Positions 28,007 to 37,704 of a stretch of DNA of 64,000 bases are shown here, piece by piece; position 1 is the stretch's first letter, and every line of letters starts with the position of its first letter. The translations under genes and the position numbers were made by a program. Below the pieces are notes generated by a model. That model had not been told where the DNA came from. It ran no database searches and saw nothing but the letters and a program-made list of their open reading frames with translations. Source of the DNA: Nitrospirota bacterium (GTDB taxonomy: Bacteria > Nitrospirota > Nitrospiria > Nitrospirales > UBA8639); assembly GCA_003695915.1 (NCBI GenBank), contig RFGF01000111.1, positions 1 through 64,000 on the forward strand, given 5' to 3'.

Positions 28007-28992
28007 GCAGACTCGCTGGAGGATGTCGAGGATGCAGGAGGGACGCGCCCGGCGCGAGGATGCGCTCGATCATAGACGCTCATCAGATGATCCGCAGCAA
28101 GATGCGTGTATTTCTGCGTCGTGGCCAACGACGCATGGCCGAGCATTTCTTGGATGACTCGCAAATCCGCTCCTTCGTCGAGAAGATGGGTGGCAAAGGA
28201 ATGCCGCAGGACATGCGGCGTAATGCTGCCACCCGGAAGCCGTTCCGAATATTTTCTGACGATCCGCTCGACCGATCTGGCGGACAGGCGACCCCCTCGC
28301 AAGTTTTGAAACACCGGCGAGGCACCGAGCGTATGGATCTGTGTCACGAATGTGTCGTCATCTCGTGCAGGAGAAGACTCGGGCCCTGGATGGATCAAGG
28401 TGACCAAATAGGCTTTGAGCGAATCGATCGCCACATCGCCGATGGGGACGATTCGTTCCTTTTTCCCTTTGCCCCGAAGATGAGCGAATCCGCTTTCGAG
28501 ATTAAGGTCCGCCCAATTCATGCCTACTAATTCGCTCACTCGCGCACCGGTCGAATAGAGCGTTTCCAAGATGGCGCGATTGCGAAGAGTGGCGCGGCTT
28601 TTTTCCATTTGGCCATCCAGCAATGTCGCCGCCTCGTCTTTGGTGAGGACCGTCGGGAGCGGGCGCAGTTGTTGAGGAGCGCGAATTTGGGTTGTGGGGT
28701 TGATCGGAAGACGGCCTTCTCTCACGAGGAACCGAAAAAAACTCCGGAGCGTGGCGAGCTTTCGTGCCAACGTTGCCTTGTGTTCGCGTCGTTCATCGAG
28801 CCAGTGGAGAAAACTGCGAATGGCGTAAGCATCCACCGCTTCCGGGCGCGGGGGACCAGCAGAAGGTTGTAAAGCGGTGGTCAGAAATTCGGTGAACTGC
28901 CGAAGATCGGACTGGTATGCGCGGATCGTTTCCGGAGATGCGTCCCGTTCCAAATCTAAGTAATTGATAAAACTTCGTATTGCGTGATCCAT
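28003..28992 (-). CDS. xerC: Tyrosine recombinase XerC
   Basis: 329 residues. The N-terminal SAM-like core-binding domain (~1-95) is followed by the catalytic domain, with the active-site set Arg151 (TGARVSEL), Lys175 (RGKGKKER), His260 and Arg263 ([12 protein letters not shown]), His286 ([11 protein letters not shown]) and Tyr295. All six catalytic residues are present. It would resolve chromosome dimers at dif with XerD. It is somewhat longer than the usual ~300 because of an insert near residue 205 ([12 protein letters not shown]). It overlaps trmFO by ~37 bases. Confidence 0.92.
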   Translation of the reverse strand: MDHAIRSFINYLDLERDASPETIRAYQSDLRQFTEFLTTALQPSAGPPRPEAVDAYAIRSFLHWLDERREHKATLARKLATLRSFFRFLVREGRLPINPTTQIRAPQQLRPLPTVLTKDEAATLLDGQMEKSRATLRNRAILETLYSTGARVSELVGMNWADLNLESGFAHLRGKGKKERIVPIGDVAIDSLKAYLVTLIHPGPESSPARDDDTFVTQIHTLGASPVFQNLRGGRLSARSVERIVRKYSERLPGGSITPHVLRHSFATHLLDEGADLRVIQEMLGHASLATTQKYTHLAADHLMSVYDRAHPRAGRVPPASSTSSSESA

Positions 28993-30281
28993 TGATCGAA
29001 CTCCCTCACGGCCCGCTGCCGGATTTGTCGTCGTTTCTCCTGTTTGTCGCGAAGAGAAGCCGGCAGCGGGGGAAATAAGCCGAAGTTGATATTGATCGGT
29101 TGAAAATACCGGGGATCGCTGTTGGTGATGTACTGAATCAGTGCGCCGTGTGCCGTCGTGGGAGGCGGGACAATCAAGGGAAGTCCGGCCAATTGGCGAG
29201 CTGCATTGATGCCGGCCAATCCGCCGCTTGCAGCCGCTTCCACATAGCCTTCGACCCCGACAAGCTGCCCGGCTACATACAAGGTGGGGCGAGCCTTGAG
29301 TTGCAACGTCGGGTGGATCAGCCGTGGGGCGTTGACGAATGTATTCCGATGGATGCTGCCGTACCGCAGAAACTCGGCTTCTTCCAACCCGGGGATCATA
29401 CGAAAGACCCGACGTTGCGCTGGATACGTCAGCTTGGTTTGAAACCCCACCAGGTTATAGCAGGAACCGTGTCGGTTTTCAGGGCGTAATTGGAGGACGG
29501 CATAGGGGCGTTGCCCGGTTCGAGGATCGACCAACCCGATCGGTTTGAGCGGACCGAAGACCAGTGTTTGACGACCCCGCTCGGCCATCACTTCGATGGG
29601 TAAGCACCCTTCGAAATACGGGATACGCTCGAATTCTTTGGCGGAGACGCGATCGGCTGTCACCAAGGCGTCGTAGAAGGCATCGTAGGTTGGCCGGTCC
29701 ATGGGGCAGTTGAGGTAATCGTCGCCGCCCTTCCCGTACCGTGAAGCTCGGAAGGCTTTCTCCATGTTGATGGATTCGGCATCGACAATCGGCGCAATGG
29801 CATCGAAAAAATAAAGGTTGTCAGCATCGGTGACTCGCCGCAGGGCCTCTGTCAACTTGGGAGACGTGAGCGGGCCGGTCGCCATAATACAGAGGGCATC
29901 GTCTGGAAACTCGGTGACTTCTTCCCGAAGAATACGGACGTTGGGATGGTGCTCCAATGCATCCGTGATACGTTTGGCAAATTGTTCGCGATCGACCGCG
30001 AGCGCCATGCCGGCCGGCACACGGACCTCGTCGGCGACCGCGATGATCAAGGAATGGAGCCGACGCATTTCGTCTTTCAAAATGCCCGGGGCACTCAGGC
30101 TGTCGTTGGACCCCAATGAATTGGAGCACACGATTTCGGCAAGGTACCCGGTTTGGTGGGCGGGTGTGGAGGTGGTGGGCCGCATTTCGTATAGGGTCAC
30201 CTTGGCCCCGTGATTGGCGGCTTGCCATGCCGCCTCGCTACCGGCTAATCCTCCACCGATAATGACAATCTCGTCTCGCAT
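28956..30281 (-). CDS. trmFO: Methylenetetrahydrofolate-tRNA-(uracil-54-C5)-methyltransferase TrmFO
   Basis: 441 residues from ATG 30281; a GTG four codons earlier is possible. [30 protein letters not shown] binds [29 protein letters not shown] and the closing blocks [28 protein letters not shown] and NINFGLFPP are specific to this family. It makes ribothymidine at tRNA position 54 using methylene-folate rather than SAM. The order trmFO-xerC-hslV-hslU is the same as in the Bacillus codY operon. Confidence 0.96.
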   Translation of the reverse strand: MRDEIVIIGGGLAGSEAAWQAANHGAKVTLYEMRPTTSTPAHQTGYLAEIVCSNSLGSNDSLSAPGILKDEMRRLHSLIIAVADEVRVPAGMALAVDREQFAKRITDALEHHPNVRILREEVTEFPDDALCIMATGPLTSPKLTEALRRVTDADNLYFFDAIAPIVDAESINMEKAFRASRYGKGGDDYLNCPMDRPTYDAFYDALVTADRVSAKEFERIPYFEGCLPIEVMAERGRQTLVFGPLKPIGLVDPRTGQRPYAVLQLRPENRHGSCYNLVGFQTKLTYPAQRRVFRMIPGLEEAEFLRYGSIHRNTFVNAPRLIHPTLQLKARPTLYVAGQLVGVEGYVEAAASGGLAGINAARQLAGLPLIVPPPTTAHGALIQYITNSDPRYFQPININFGLFPPLPASLRDKQEKRRQIRQRAVREFDQWITQYEVLSIT

Positions 30282-30328
30282 AACCCCGTTCACCGCGATC
30301 GGATTCTAAGAACCCGCTCGAAAACCTG

Positions 30329-31180
30329 TCAACCGACGAGCGGAAAAGCGAGAAGGGGGCTGATAGTCTGAATCAGCCAGTCGTGACAGATTCCATTGGT
30401 GGCCAGGAGACCGTTAGTATTCCGGACCTCATGGCAACTGTAGCAAATCGCCTCGCCGCGCAAATCGGTAAAGCGCCCTCCCGCTCCTCGAAGGATGGCT
30501 TCTGGAGCGCAGGCATCCCAGGCACTGGTGTACGGAGTCGGCTCGATATAGAGGTCGGCTTGCCCGGTCGCAATGAGTCCGATCTTCAACCCCACGCTCC
30601 CATATCGAATTTCTTGAGTGATGCCGGTTTTTTGGCAGATTTGGTCAAGAATCGGATGTCGATGGGAACGAGAAGCAGCCAGGCGTAGCTCGTGAGGAGC
30701 CTGCCTGGATGAGACATGCAGAGCGATGCGTACACCCTGGGATGCTTCCAGCCAAGCCCCGCTCTCGGTCATGCCGGTATACAACCGATTGGCGGTCGGC
30801 TGATAGACCGCACCGAGGAAGGCCCGACCCTTCACTGCCAATCCGATCATGACGGAAAACTCGCCATTTTTCGCAATGAACTCTTTCGTGCCGTCCAAGG
30901 GATCGACATACCATATGCGTTCCGGCTCCACGGCATAGTCTGATAGAGGGCTTTCCTCGGCCACGATGGCATCGTGGGGAAAGCTACGAGTCAATCGATC
31001 GATAATCAACTCGTTCGCCCGTTTGTCCGCTTCCGTCACCGGACCCGCTCGTCCTTTCGATTCGATGGTGTAGGTCGTGTCGTAATACTTCAGAACGAGT
31101 ATGCCTGCCTCGCGAGCGATGTCGGCTATCAGATCGAGCTCTGAATGATAATGGTGATCCTGATGGACTGGAGGAGACAT
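30329..31180 (-). CDS. CysQ-like 3'(2'),5'-bisphosphate nucleotidase (inositol monophosphatase family)
   Basis: 283 residues from ATG 31180; the frame is open further upstream but without protein-like sequence. Metal-site motifs: AEESPLSD, WYVDPLDGTKEFI (the DPLDGTKEF form is typical of CysQ), and SAWDACAPEAILRGAGG. It probably hydrolyses PAP from sulfate assimilation, though inositol-phosphate activity cannot be excluded. It lies 47 bases before trmFO and seems to lead the minus-strand operon. No strong ribosome binding site was seen. Confidence 0.85.
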   Translation of the reverse strand: MSPPVHQDHHYHSELDLIADIAREAGILVLKYYDTTYTIESKGRAGPVTEADKRANELIIDRLTRSFPHDAIVAEESPLSDYAVEPERIWYVDPLDGTKEFIAKNGEFSVMIGLAVKGRAFLGAVYQPTANRLYTGMTESGAWLEASQGVRIALHVSSRQAPHELRLAASRSHRHPILDQICQKTGITQEIRYGSVGLKIGLIATGQADLYIEPTPYTSAWDACAPEAILRGAGGRFTDLRGEAICYSCHEVRNTNGLLATNGICHDWLIQTISPLLAFPLVG

Positions 31181-31521
31181 GCTTGCCGGATCGAAGGCGT
31201 CAAGCCCAGCGAAAGAACGCGGGTGAATAGACCTGTCATGGTTTTGAACACGAACCGATTGAATCGGGATCTTTCGCTTTTCTCTTTTATGATTGTTTGA
31301 TGATCGGCGTTCGTTTCGAACGTTCCTTGAATAACAGTCTCCCATACCCTCGAGGAAGGCGCAAGGTTGGTCGAGGTTTGGAAACCGGCTTCGGTTTGGT
31401 AGGCCGCACGGTACTCAGGAAGCTTAAAAAATAATCGGGAGTCGCTTGATATGGAAAGAGAAGGCCCGTATGATCCATCGTTTATCTTCCATTTTCTCTT
31501 TCTTGCCGAGGAGGTGTCGCG
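31181..31521. other. Divergent intergenic region of about 340 bases
   Basis: It lies between cysQ (minus) and the PagL-like gene (plus). The only clear element is the plus-strand promoter at 31446-31474. Open frames here have no ribosome binding site and are low-complexity. Confidence 0.5.
31446..31474 (+). promoter_or_regulatory. Sigma-70-type promoter for the PagL-like gene
   Basis: TTGATA at 31446-31451, exactly 17 bases, and TATGAT at 31469-31474. Predicted start near 31481, about 40 bases before the proposed start codon. Confidence 0.6.
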
Positions 31522-32205
31522 TTGTGTTCGTCCTTGCAGTCGATCTACAAAAGGTTTGCGCGTGGTTCCCGTTCCCACACTGTGATGAGATGGATGAACG
31601 CGAGCGGTCTTCTGCTCAGTATCGGGCTTACGCTCATCGGTGTCGGGTCGGGCTGGGCAGCGACCGGTCATGCTCGTGAGAACGTGAATGCCGGAACCGT
31701 AGAAGTTGGGTTTCTTTCAGGGTACTGGCAGGGCAACAATCTCTTCGGAAACGAGCCGTCGGCCAATCGCAGCGCAGTGTTGTTTCTTCCCCGAGTGGGT
31801 CTGGTTGTGACGGATGAGTTAGGGACTGGCTGGTTCCGCGGCAACGTCGAAGTCATGCTCGAGCCGCTCGCGGCTCATTTTTTTCATCCCTTCAGCGCTT
31901 CCGCTTTTGGGGGCACGGCGATGGCTAAATACAATTTCCTCTCGTTCGGCAGGTGGATGCCGTTTTGGGATGGCGGAGCCGGCATGCTTTGGACCGATCT
32001 GGCTCCTCGAATTCCCGAGCAAAGCACGCGATTCAACTTCGTGTTGCAAACGGGACCCGGTGTTCAATATTTTTTGATGTCCCGGTTGACCATGACTGCT
32101 GGAGTCCGATTCCATCATATTTCGAATGCCGGCATCGGAGCACGCAATATCGGACTCAATGCCTGGTTGTTCAATGTTGGCGTCTCGTATTTTTTCCCCC
32201 GATGA
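31522..32205 (+). CDS. PagL-like lipid A 3-O-deacylase (acyloxyacyl hydrolase family)
   Basis: 227 residues from TTG 31522, chosen because GAGGAGG lies seven bases upstream; ATG 31585 is an alternative without such a site. A signal peptide ends near GSGWAA. The mature part alternates hydrophobic and polar residues, as in an 8-strand outer-membrane barrel, and ends in aromatic Phe-Phe-Pro-Arg. The active-site block FHHISNAGIG carries the His-Ser-Asn arrangement of PagL. It would remove the 3-linked acyl chain of lipid A in the outer membrane. It is probably monocistronic, or leads the unknown gene and hpnR. Confidence 0.8.
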   Translation: MCSSLQSIYKRFARGSRSHTVMRWMNASGLLLSIGLTLIGVGSGWAATGHARENVNAGTVEVGFLSGYWQGNNLFGNEPSANRSAVLFLPRVGLVVTDELGTGWFRGNVEVMLEPLAAHFFHPFSASAFGGTAMAKYNFLSFGRWMPFWDGGAGMLWTDLAPRIPEQSTRFNFVLQTGPGVQYFLMSRLTMTAGVRFHHISNAGIGARNIGLNAWLFNVGVSYFFPR

Positions 32206-32230
32206 TCCGATGGCCAACATTCACTGAACG

Positions 32231-32818
32231 GTGAAGCATCTGGGTGTTCATGTGTCTCGAGCCATGCCCATCACGACGCTTGCTCAGCGCGTGCTCTCGC
32301 ATCTCCCTCGTTTGGGGTTGATTTACGAAGACATGACGCCTATTCCTGATCTGCTCGAGCAGGTCCGTCTGGCCTCCCCGACGGAGTTATGCGAGGGGGC
32401 CATCAGCGATCCCGTCATGACCGAGCTCGTACGGGCGGGGTTGCTTTTGGTCTCGGGTGGATTGGACGAGGCGCACCGGATTGTGCAGCCTATCGAAGTG
32501 CCGGAGGCCTATTATTGGCATGCGATCGTCCATCGTCTCGAGCCTGATTGGGCCAATGCCAAGTATTGGTTTCGGCGCCTCGGTCGACATGCGGTCTTCG
32601 AAGAACTGGCCACGCCGGCTATTCGTGCGGCATTGCCAGGAACGGCCGTTTTGGAGCACGTGCTGACCGATGGCCGTTTGGATCCGTTTCGCGTTGTGGA
32701 TCTCTGTGAGGCATGCGTGAACGGGACAGCCCCTATCCTGCGACATGAGTTGGAAGCCCTGCAGCGCGAAGAGATCGCGCGGTTGTTGCACACCTGCCTC
32801 CGCTCAGCGAAGGTCTGA
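32231..32818 (+). CDS. Conserved hypothetical protein
   Basis: 195 residues from GTG 32231, with ATG 32264 as an alternative start; neither has a good ribosome binding site. It is soluble, with no signal peptide or membrane segment. The central block YYWHAIVHRLEPDWANAKYWFRRLGRHAVFEEL has the look of a conserved catalytic or binding core (several Trp/Tyr/His residues). The C-terminus has a cysteine pair (LCEACVNG). It sits 25 bases after the PagL-like gene and 69 before hpnR, so it may be co-transcribed with them. No function is proposed. Confidence 0.7.
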   Translation: MKHLGVHVSRAMPITTLAQRVLSHLPRLGLIYEDMTPIPDLLEQVRLASPTELCEGAISDPVMTELVRAGLLLVSGGLDEAHRIVQPIEVPEAYYWHAIVHRLEPDWANAKYWFRRLGRHAVFEELATPAIRAALPGTAVLEHVLTDGRLDPFRVVDLCEACVNGTAPILRHELEALQREEIARLLHTCLRSAKV

Positions 32819-32887
32819 TCGGCAATGGGGGCTTCGATCCGTCAACTTAGTTCGATATCCATGAGGCACTCAAGAAGGCGGTCATCC

Positions 32888-34432
32888 ATGAAAATTCTCT
32901 GCGTACATCCCAGTCCGTTGATGTATACGAAAATATATCTGCGTCTCGAGCCGTTGGGATTGGAGTTGGTGGCAGGGGCGCTCCGAAAAGTCGGGCACGA
33001 GGTCAGATTGATCGATCTACAAGTCGATACCCATCGGACGTACATTGCCCTGCTCGACAGTTGGAAGCCGGACGTCGTAGCCTTTTCGTGTAATTATCTC
33101 GCCAATGTGCCAGAAGTCATCGACTTGGCCAAAGCCACCAAACAGCATCGGCCTCGAAGTTTCGTGATCGTCGGTGGGCATAGCGCGTCTTTTGTGGCCG
33201 TCGAATTGCTCGAACACGCGAACGGGGCGATCGATTGTGTCCTCAAAGGAGAAGGGGAAGCGGCGATTGTCGAGGTACTGGAAGCAGTGGCGCACGATCG
33301 GAAGTCCGTGCATCGGGTCCCTGGGGCGCTGACGATGCAGGGGGAGGGGCCTCCCCCTCGATTCATCTCCAGCTTAGATGAGATCCGACCCGCCCGTGAC
33401 CTTTTGCGGCATCGGCGAAAATATTTTCTTGGAGTGCTCGATCCCTGTGCCTCGATCGAGTTTAGCCGGGGCTGTCCCTGGGATTGCTCGTTCTGCAGCG
33501 CGTGGACATTTTACGGTCGAAGTTATCGAATGGCTTCTCCCGAGGTAGTGGTGGACGAGCTCGCTCACATTCGAGAACCCGGCGTGTTTATCGTCGATGA
33601 TGTGGCGTTCATTCAGGCCAATCATGGCTTCGCCATCGGTGAGGCGCTGGCCCGGAAAGGCGTCAAAAAAGAATATTATTTGGAAACTCGTGGCGATGTC
33701 TTGCTGCGGAACAAAGATGTGTTTCGATTTTGGACCACGCTGGGCTTGAAGTACATGTTTCTCGGCATCGAAGCGATCGATGAAGAGGGCCTGGCGTTTC
33801 ATCGAAAGCGTATCACGCATAGCAAGAATTTCGAGGCCCTAGAGTTTGCCCGAACGTTGGGAATCTCCGTTGCGATCAATTTGATTGCGGATCCTGACTG
33901 GGATCGCTCGCGGTTCGAAGTCGTCCGGCAATGGTGCTTGGAGATTCCGGAAATCGTCAATATCAGCGTCAATACGCCGTATCCTGGGACGGAAAGCTGG
34001 TTGACTGACGGTCGACGAGTGGTGACTACGGATTACCGGTTATTCGATATTCAGCATGCCGTGCTCCCCACGAGGCTTCCGCTTCCCGAATTTTACGCAG
34101 AACTCGTCAAAACCCAACAAATTCTCAATCGCAAGCATCTCGGCTGGGAGGCGCTGAAAGGGACAGTGAAGATTGCGGCAAAGCACGTGCTGAAAGGACA
34201 AACCAACTTCATCAAAATGCTCTGGAAGTTCAACAGCGTTTATGATCCGGCACTCCAACTCGCGGATCATCAACGCCCGGTCACCTATCACATGACCCTC
34301 CCCGACCCGGCACAATCGGAAAGAACCGGCAAAGTCCTGTATATTCATTCCGCTCGTGGGCGTCGCGCCCGAGCGCTCGATGACAGCACCGAACAATTTG
34401 TGGAATCGACTCGGATGAAGGCCGGAGGCTAG
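32888..34432 (+). CDS. hpnR: Hopanoid C-3 methylase, B12-binding radical SAM enzyme
   Basis: 514 residues from ATG 32888 (GAAGGCGG upstream); the frame is open back to 32825 with an Arg/Ser-rich non-conserved stretch. An N-terminal cobalamin-binding-like domain (~1-140, ILCVHPSPLMYTKIYLRLEPLGLELVAGAL) is followed by the radical SAM cluster motif CPWDCSFC (Cys196, Cys200, Cys203) within EFSRGCPWDCSFCSAWTFYGRSYR. These blocks match what I know of HpnR, which methylates hopanoids at C-3 on ring A. Ring formation (shc) is encoded ~15 kb away in the same window. The C-terminus (LDDSTEQFVESTRM) is variable. Confidence 0.88.
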   Translation: MKILCVHPSPLMYTKIYLRLEPLGLELVAGALRKVGHEVRLIDLQVDTHRTYIALLDSWKPDVVAFSCNYLANVPEVIDLAKATKQHRPRSFVIVGGHSASFVAVELLEHANGAIDCVLKGEGEAAIVEVLEAVAHDRKSVHRVPGALTMQGEGPPPRFISSLDEIRPARDLLRHRRKYFLGVLDPCASIEFSRGCPWDCSFCSAWTFYGRSYRMASPEVVVDELAHIREPGVFIVDDVAFIQANHGFAIGEALARKGVKKEYYLETRGDVLLRNKDVFRFWTTLGLKYMFLGIEAIDEEGLAFHRKRITHSKNFEALEFARTLGISVAINLIADPDWDRSRFEVVRQWCLEIPEIVNISVNTPYPGTESWLTDGRRVVTTDYRLFDIQHAVLPTRLPLPEFYAELVKTQQILNRKHLGWEALKGTVKIAAKHVLKGQTNFIKMLWKFNSVYDPALQLADHQRPVTYHMTLPDPAQSERTGKVLYIHSARGRRARALDDSTEQFVESTRMKAGG

Positions 34433-34565
34433 AGCCGTGACTCTCCTCGGCCGTGTCGCGTTGTTGCAGCATGGCGAACCGTGAGTTCCTAAGGCGGAAT
34501 GGTGGCCAACTTATGGATGAGAGGGTATTTTCTGGCGTGAGCGCCATGACGTGAATAGCGGGCGC

Positions 34566-35927
34566 TTACAGTAAGCCCAGTGCATGGAGCAGGACAAGCG
34601 TCACGGCAAAGGGAGCGACATAGCGGATGAGCAGGTGCCAGAGGGTGTAGCCGAGAGGATGACGGATGTCTAATTCCGATCGGCTTGTCTCCGGTGCCAT
34701 GACCCAGCCGGCAAAAGAGGCAATGAGAATGCCTCCTACCGGGAGCATGAGGTTGGAAGTGAGAAAATCCAAGAGGTCAAAAAACGTCATGCCAAACACA
34801 GTGCGATCGGCCCACACGTTGAACGAGACAACGGTCCCGATTCCCAAGGCCCATGTGCTGATCCCGCACCAGAGGGATGCCGAGGCGCGTGTCATGTCAT
34901 AGCGTTCGATGCACAAGGTGACAGCGGGTTCGATCAGAGAAATCGAAGAGGTCCACGCGGCAATCAACAGCAGCACGAAAAACAAAAAGCCAAAGATCAA
35001 GCCGCCGGTCATGTGGCCGAAGGCGACGGGAAGAGTTTCGAAAATTAAACTCGGCCCTGCTCCTGGTTCCATGCCGTTGGCGAAGACGATCGGAAAAATG
35101 GCCATGCCGGCAATCAACGCGACCGCGGTATCGCATCCGGCAATGGCAATGGAGGTCCCGGCAATAGAGGTGCCTTTGGGGACATACGATCCATAGATCA
35201 TGATCGTGCCCATCCCGATACTGAGACTAAAAAACGCTTGACCCATCGCTGTTAACATACTCGTCCCTGACAGACGGCTGACATCCGGCGTAAACAAAAA
35301 GGCCAGTCCGTCGAAGAAAAACCCGGTCGTCGTGGCATAACCCAACAGCAGAAGCAGCAGGACGAACAGGGCCGGCATCAAAAATTGCACGGCTTTCTCG
35401 ATGCCGCCTTGGACGCCTTTGGCCACGACCATCATGGTCATGATCATGAAGACGGTATGCCAGAACAAGATGGCCCAGGGATTGCCCACAAAAGCCTCGA
35501 ACATGGTGTGAGCGCTGGCGCCCGTCACGCCGCGGAAGGCTCCCGTGGCCGATTTGAACACATACGCCAACGTCCATCCACCGATGACGCTGTAATACGA
35601 TAAAATCAACATGCCGGCCAACGTGCCCAGCCATCCCACGCTCTGCCACCATGGCCCTGCTCCGCTTTCCTCCGCGAGAATTTTCATGGTATTGACCGGG
35701 GTGTATCGGCCTCGGCGTCCGATCAGGATCTCGGCCATCATCAAGGGGATCCCCAAGGCGGCCACACAGACGATGTAGACCAGCACGAAGGCGCTGCCGC
35801 CGTGGACACCGGTGAGATAAGGAAATTTCCAGATGTTTCCTAACCCAACGGCTGCGCCGGTGGCGGCAAGAATAAATGTCCATCGGGACGACCATTGTCC
35901 ATGGATGGATTGCTGAGACATGGCCAT
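34566..35927 (-). CDS. Sodium-dependent transporter, NSS (LeuT-like) family
   Basis: 453 residues with about 11 membrane segments. The N-terminal signature ATGAAVGLGNIWKFPYLTGVHGGSAFVLVYI is the unwound TM1 of NSS transporters that binds sodium and substrate. The SIGMGTIMIYGSYV block is the matching TM6. Substrate (amino acid or amine) cannot be predicted. It lies opposite hpnR (convergent) and thyX (divergent). No operon partner is visible. Confidence 0.92.
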   Translation of the reverse strand: MAMSQQSIHGQWSSRWTFILAATGAAVGLGNIWKFPYLTGVHGGSAFVLVYIVCVAALGIPLMMAEILIGRRGRYTPVNTMKILAEESGAGPWWQSVGWLGTLAGMLILSYYSVIGGWTLAYVFKSATGAFRGVTGASAHTMFEAFVGNPWAILFWHTVFMIMTMMVVAKGVQGGIEKAVQFLMPALFVLLLLLLGYATTTGFFFDGLAFLFTPDVSRLSGTSMLTAMGQAFFSLSIGMGTIMIYGSYVPKGTSIAGTSIAIAGCDTAVALIAGMAIFPIVFANGMEPGAGPSLIFETLPVAFGHMTGGLIFGFLFFVLLLIAAWTSSISLIEPAVTLCIERYDMTRASASLWCGISTWALGIGTVVSFNVWADRTVFGMTFFDLLDFLTSNLMLPVGGILIASFAGWVMAPETSRSELDIRHPLGYTLWHLLIRYVAPFAVTLVLLHALGLL

Positions 35928-36030
35928 GCTGAGCTGATTCGGATAGGGACGTGCCGAACGTTAGGGCCGCTGAGTGTAGCGAGCGGATCATGTGGATGCA
36001 AGTTCGACACCATAGGTGATGGGACGTCAC

Positions 36031-36060
36031 TTGAGTTCTTTCCGAACGTCGTCTTATAGT
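36031..36060 (+). promoter_or_regulatory. Sigma-70-type promoter for thyX
   Basis: TTGAGT at 36031-36036, an 18-base spacer, and TATAGT at 36055-36060. Predicted start near 36067, leaving a short leader of about 20 bases with AGGA before ATG 36089. Confidence 0.55.
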
Positions 36061-36088
36061 GAGGCGTCGATCGCCTGAAAGGATGTCC

Positions 36089-37576
36089 ATGCCTGACCAG
36101 CGTGATGCACGCCGTATTGTCGCCCTAGCGCCGATGCCGCCGGAACCGGCGGCCTACGCTCTCGCCCGCTATAGCCGGTCGCCCGATTCGATCGAAGAGA
36201 GTCTCCGCTGGGTTCATGCCCATTCCTCGGAAAAATTTTGGGAACAATTTTATTTTGCGTATGGACATGGGTCGATCGCGGATCTCGGACATGTGACCAT
36301 CTGTCTGGAAAATATTTCCGAATTCGCCGCGATCCGTCTCGAAGACGAACCACTCTGGGATGGCCAAGCAAAGTCGAGCCGCTACCAAAATTTTGCGACA
36401 GCCGGTAGCGTGGTACCAGAAGCGATCGTCGGGACGGAGGTCGAAGCACGATATCGAGGAATTCAAGGGAGCTTGTTCAGCGTCTATGCGCTCCTTCAAG
36501 AGCCGTTGAAAGAGTTCTTGCAGGAGCGATACCCACGACCGGAAGGTATGACCGCGTCCCAGTATGAACGGACGATCGCAGCTCGGGCCTACGATGTGAC
36601 GAGGTATTTGTTGACACTCGGCACCAAAACGAACGTGGGTCAGGTGGTGAGCATTCGGACGCTCGAAAAGCAAATTACGCGCTTCCTTTCCATGCAGATG
36701 CCGGAATTGCAGGCCATTGGTCAGGAATTAAAAGAAGTCTGCGCCAAACCTCCGCTTCAACTATGGGCGGAGCTTCAAGGCGTCAAGGGCGAACCGCCGA
36801 CGCCATTAGCTCCGACGCTTGCCCGCCATGCGGGGCCGAGTGCCTACCTCTCCACCGTGTATCGCGATCTGACCCGCGAGGCGAAAGAGCAACTGCGACG
36901 ATGGGGCATCGACCGCCCGAGTGCATGGATGCAGCAGCGCGATGTGGATTTGATCGATGCGCATCCCCCACTCGATGAGATCGCCGCCACCCTGTTGTAT
37001 CGTGTCAGCCACGCACCGTATCGCACGATTTTGGATCATGTTCAAGCATGGCCCGAACAAGAAAAACGGCGATTAGTCGAAGAGGTGCTACGCACGCGCG
37101 GGCCTCACGATGAACTGGTGCCAGAATTTCGTTCCGGTTATACATTTATCTTCGATGTGCTCATGGATATCGGGGGATGGCGAGATTTGCACCGCCACCG
37201 TCGCTGCCAACAGATCCAACAACCCTTTACGACCCTTCACGGCTTTGATGTGCCACCGATCCTGCAGGAGGTAGGCCTCGAACCGTCCTATGTGCAGGCT
37301 ATGGAAGCCGTGAAACGGGACATCGAGGCGCTCCGAGGGGAGAGTCAAGAAGCGGCTCTCTATGCAATTCCGTTTGGATTCAAGGTCCGGTGTCTCTTTA
37401 AAATGGATTTTGCGGAAGCCGAGTACATCGCTCGACTGCGTTCCGGCGTCAAAGGGCATTGGTCGTACCGGCGTATCGCCTGGCGGATGAAAGAACAGAT
37501 TGCGGCTCGCTATCCGTTTCTCGGCGACAAGATCGAGGCCACGCCTCCTGAAGTCGATGAATCCTTGGTTCGGTGA
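36089..37576 (+). CDS. thyX: Tandem ThyX-domain protein, FAD-dependent thymidylate synthase family
   Basis: 495 residues from ATG 36089 (AGGA seven bases upstream; ATG 36083 also possible). Two ThyX-like halves are visible. The first has YGHGSIADLGHVTICLENISEFAAIRLED and DGQAKSSRYQNF. The second has VSHAPYRTILDHVQ and GGWRDLHRHRRCQQIQQPF. The canonical single-domain motif RHRx7S is split: RHR occurs only in the second half, and the serine/arginine (SSRY) part only in the first. Ordinary ThyX is ~220-250 residues and makes dTMP with methylene-folate, NADPH and FAD. Whether this double form is catalytic is uncertain. Confidence 0.8.
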   Translation: MPDQRDARRIVALAPMPPEPAAYALARYSRSPDSIEESLRWVHAHSSEKFWEQFYFAYGHGSIADLGHVTICLENISEFAAIRLEDEPLWDGQAKSSRYQNFATAGSVVPEAIVGTEVEARYRGIQGSLFSVYALLQEPLKEFLQERYPRPEGMTASQYERTIAARAYDVTRYLLTLGTKTNVGQVVSIRTLEKQITRFLSMQMPELQAIGQELKEVCAKPPLQLWAELQGVKGEPPTPLAPTLARHAGPSAYLSTVYRDLTREAKEQLRRWGIDRPSAWMQQRDVDLIDAHPPLDEIAATLLYRVSHAPYRTILDHVQAWPEQEKRRLVEEVLRTRGPHDELVPEFRSGYTFIFDVLMDIGGWRDLHRHRRCQQIQQPFTTLHGFDVPPILQEVGLEPSYVQAMEAVKRDIEALRGESQEAALYAIPFGFKVRCLFKMDFAEAEYIARLRSGVKGHWSYRRIAWRMKEQIAARYPFLGDKIEATPPEVDESLVR

Positions 37577-37704
37577 ATCGAGGACAGAATGATTGAGAGT
37601 GAGAGATCCATGCGGGTTAGCATTTTGTCGACGTTGGAGGTTTTCTGGCAACGAATCATCTCGGCTCTTTGAGGTCCTTTCACCATGCAACAAGGACGAC
37701 TCCT

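Noticed and set aside
37590-37673. 27-codon frame (starts MIESERSMRVS) between thyX and the TPR gene
   Set aside because: It has a weak GAGGAC site, but it is very short and has no recognisable feature; insufficient support.
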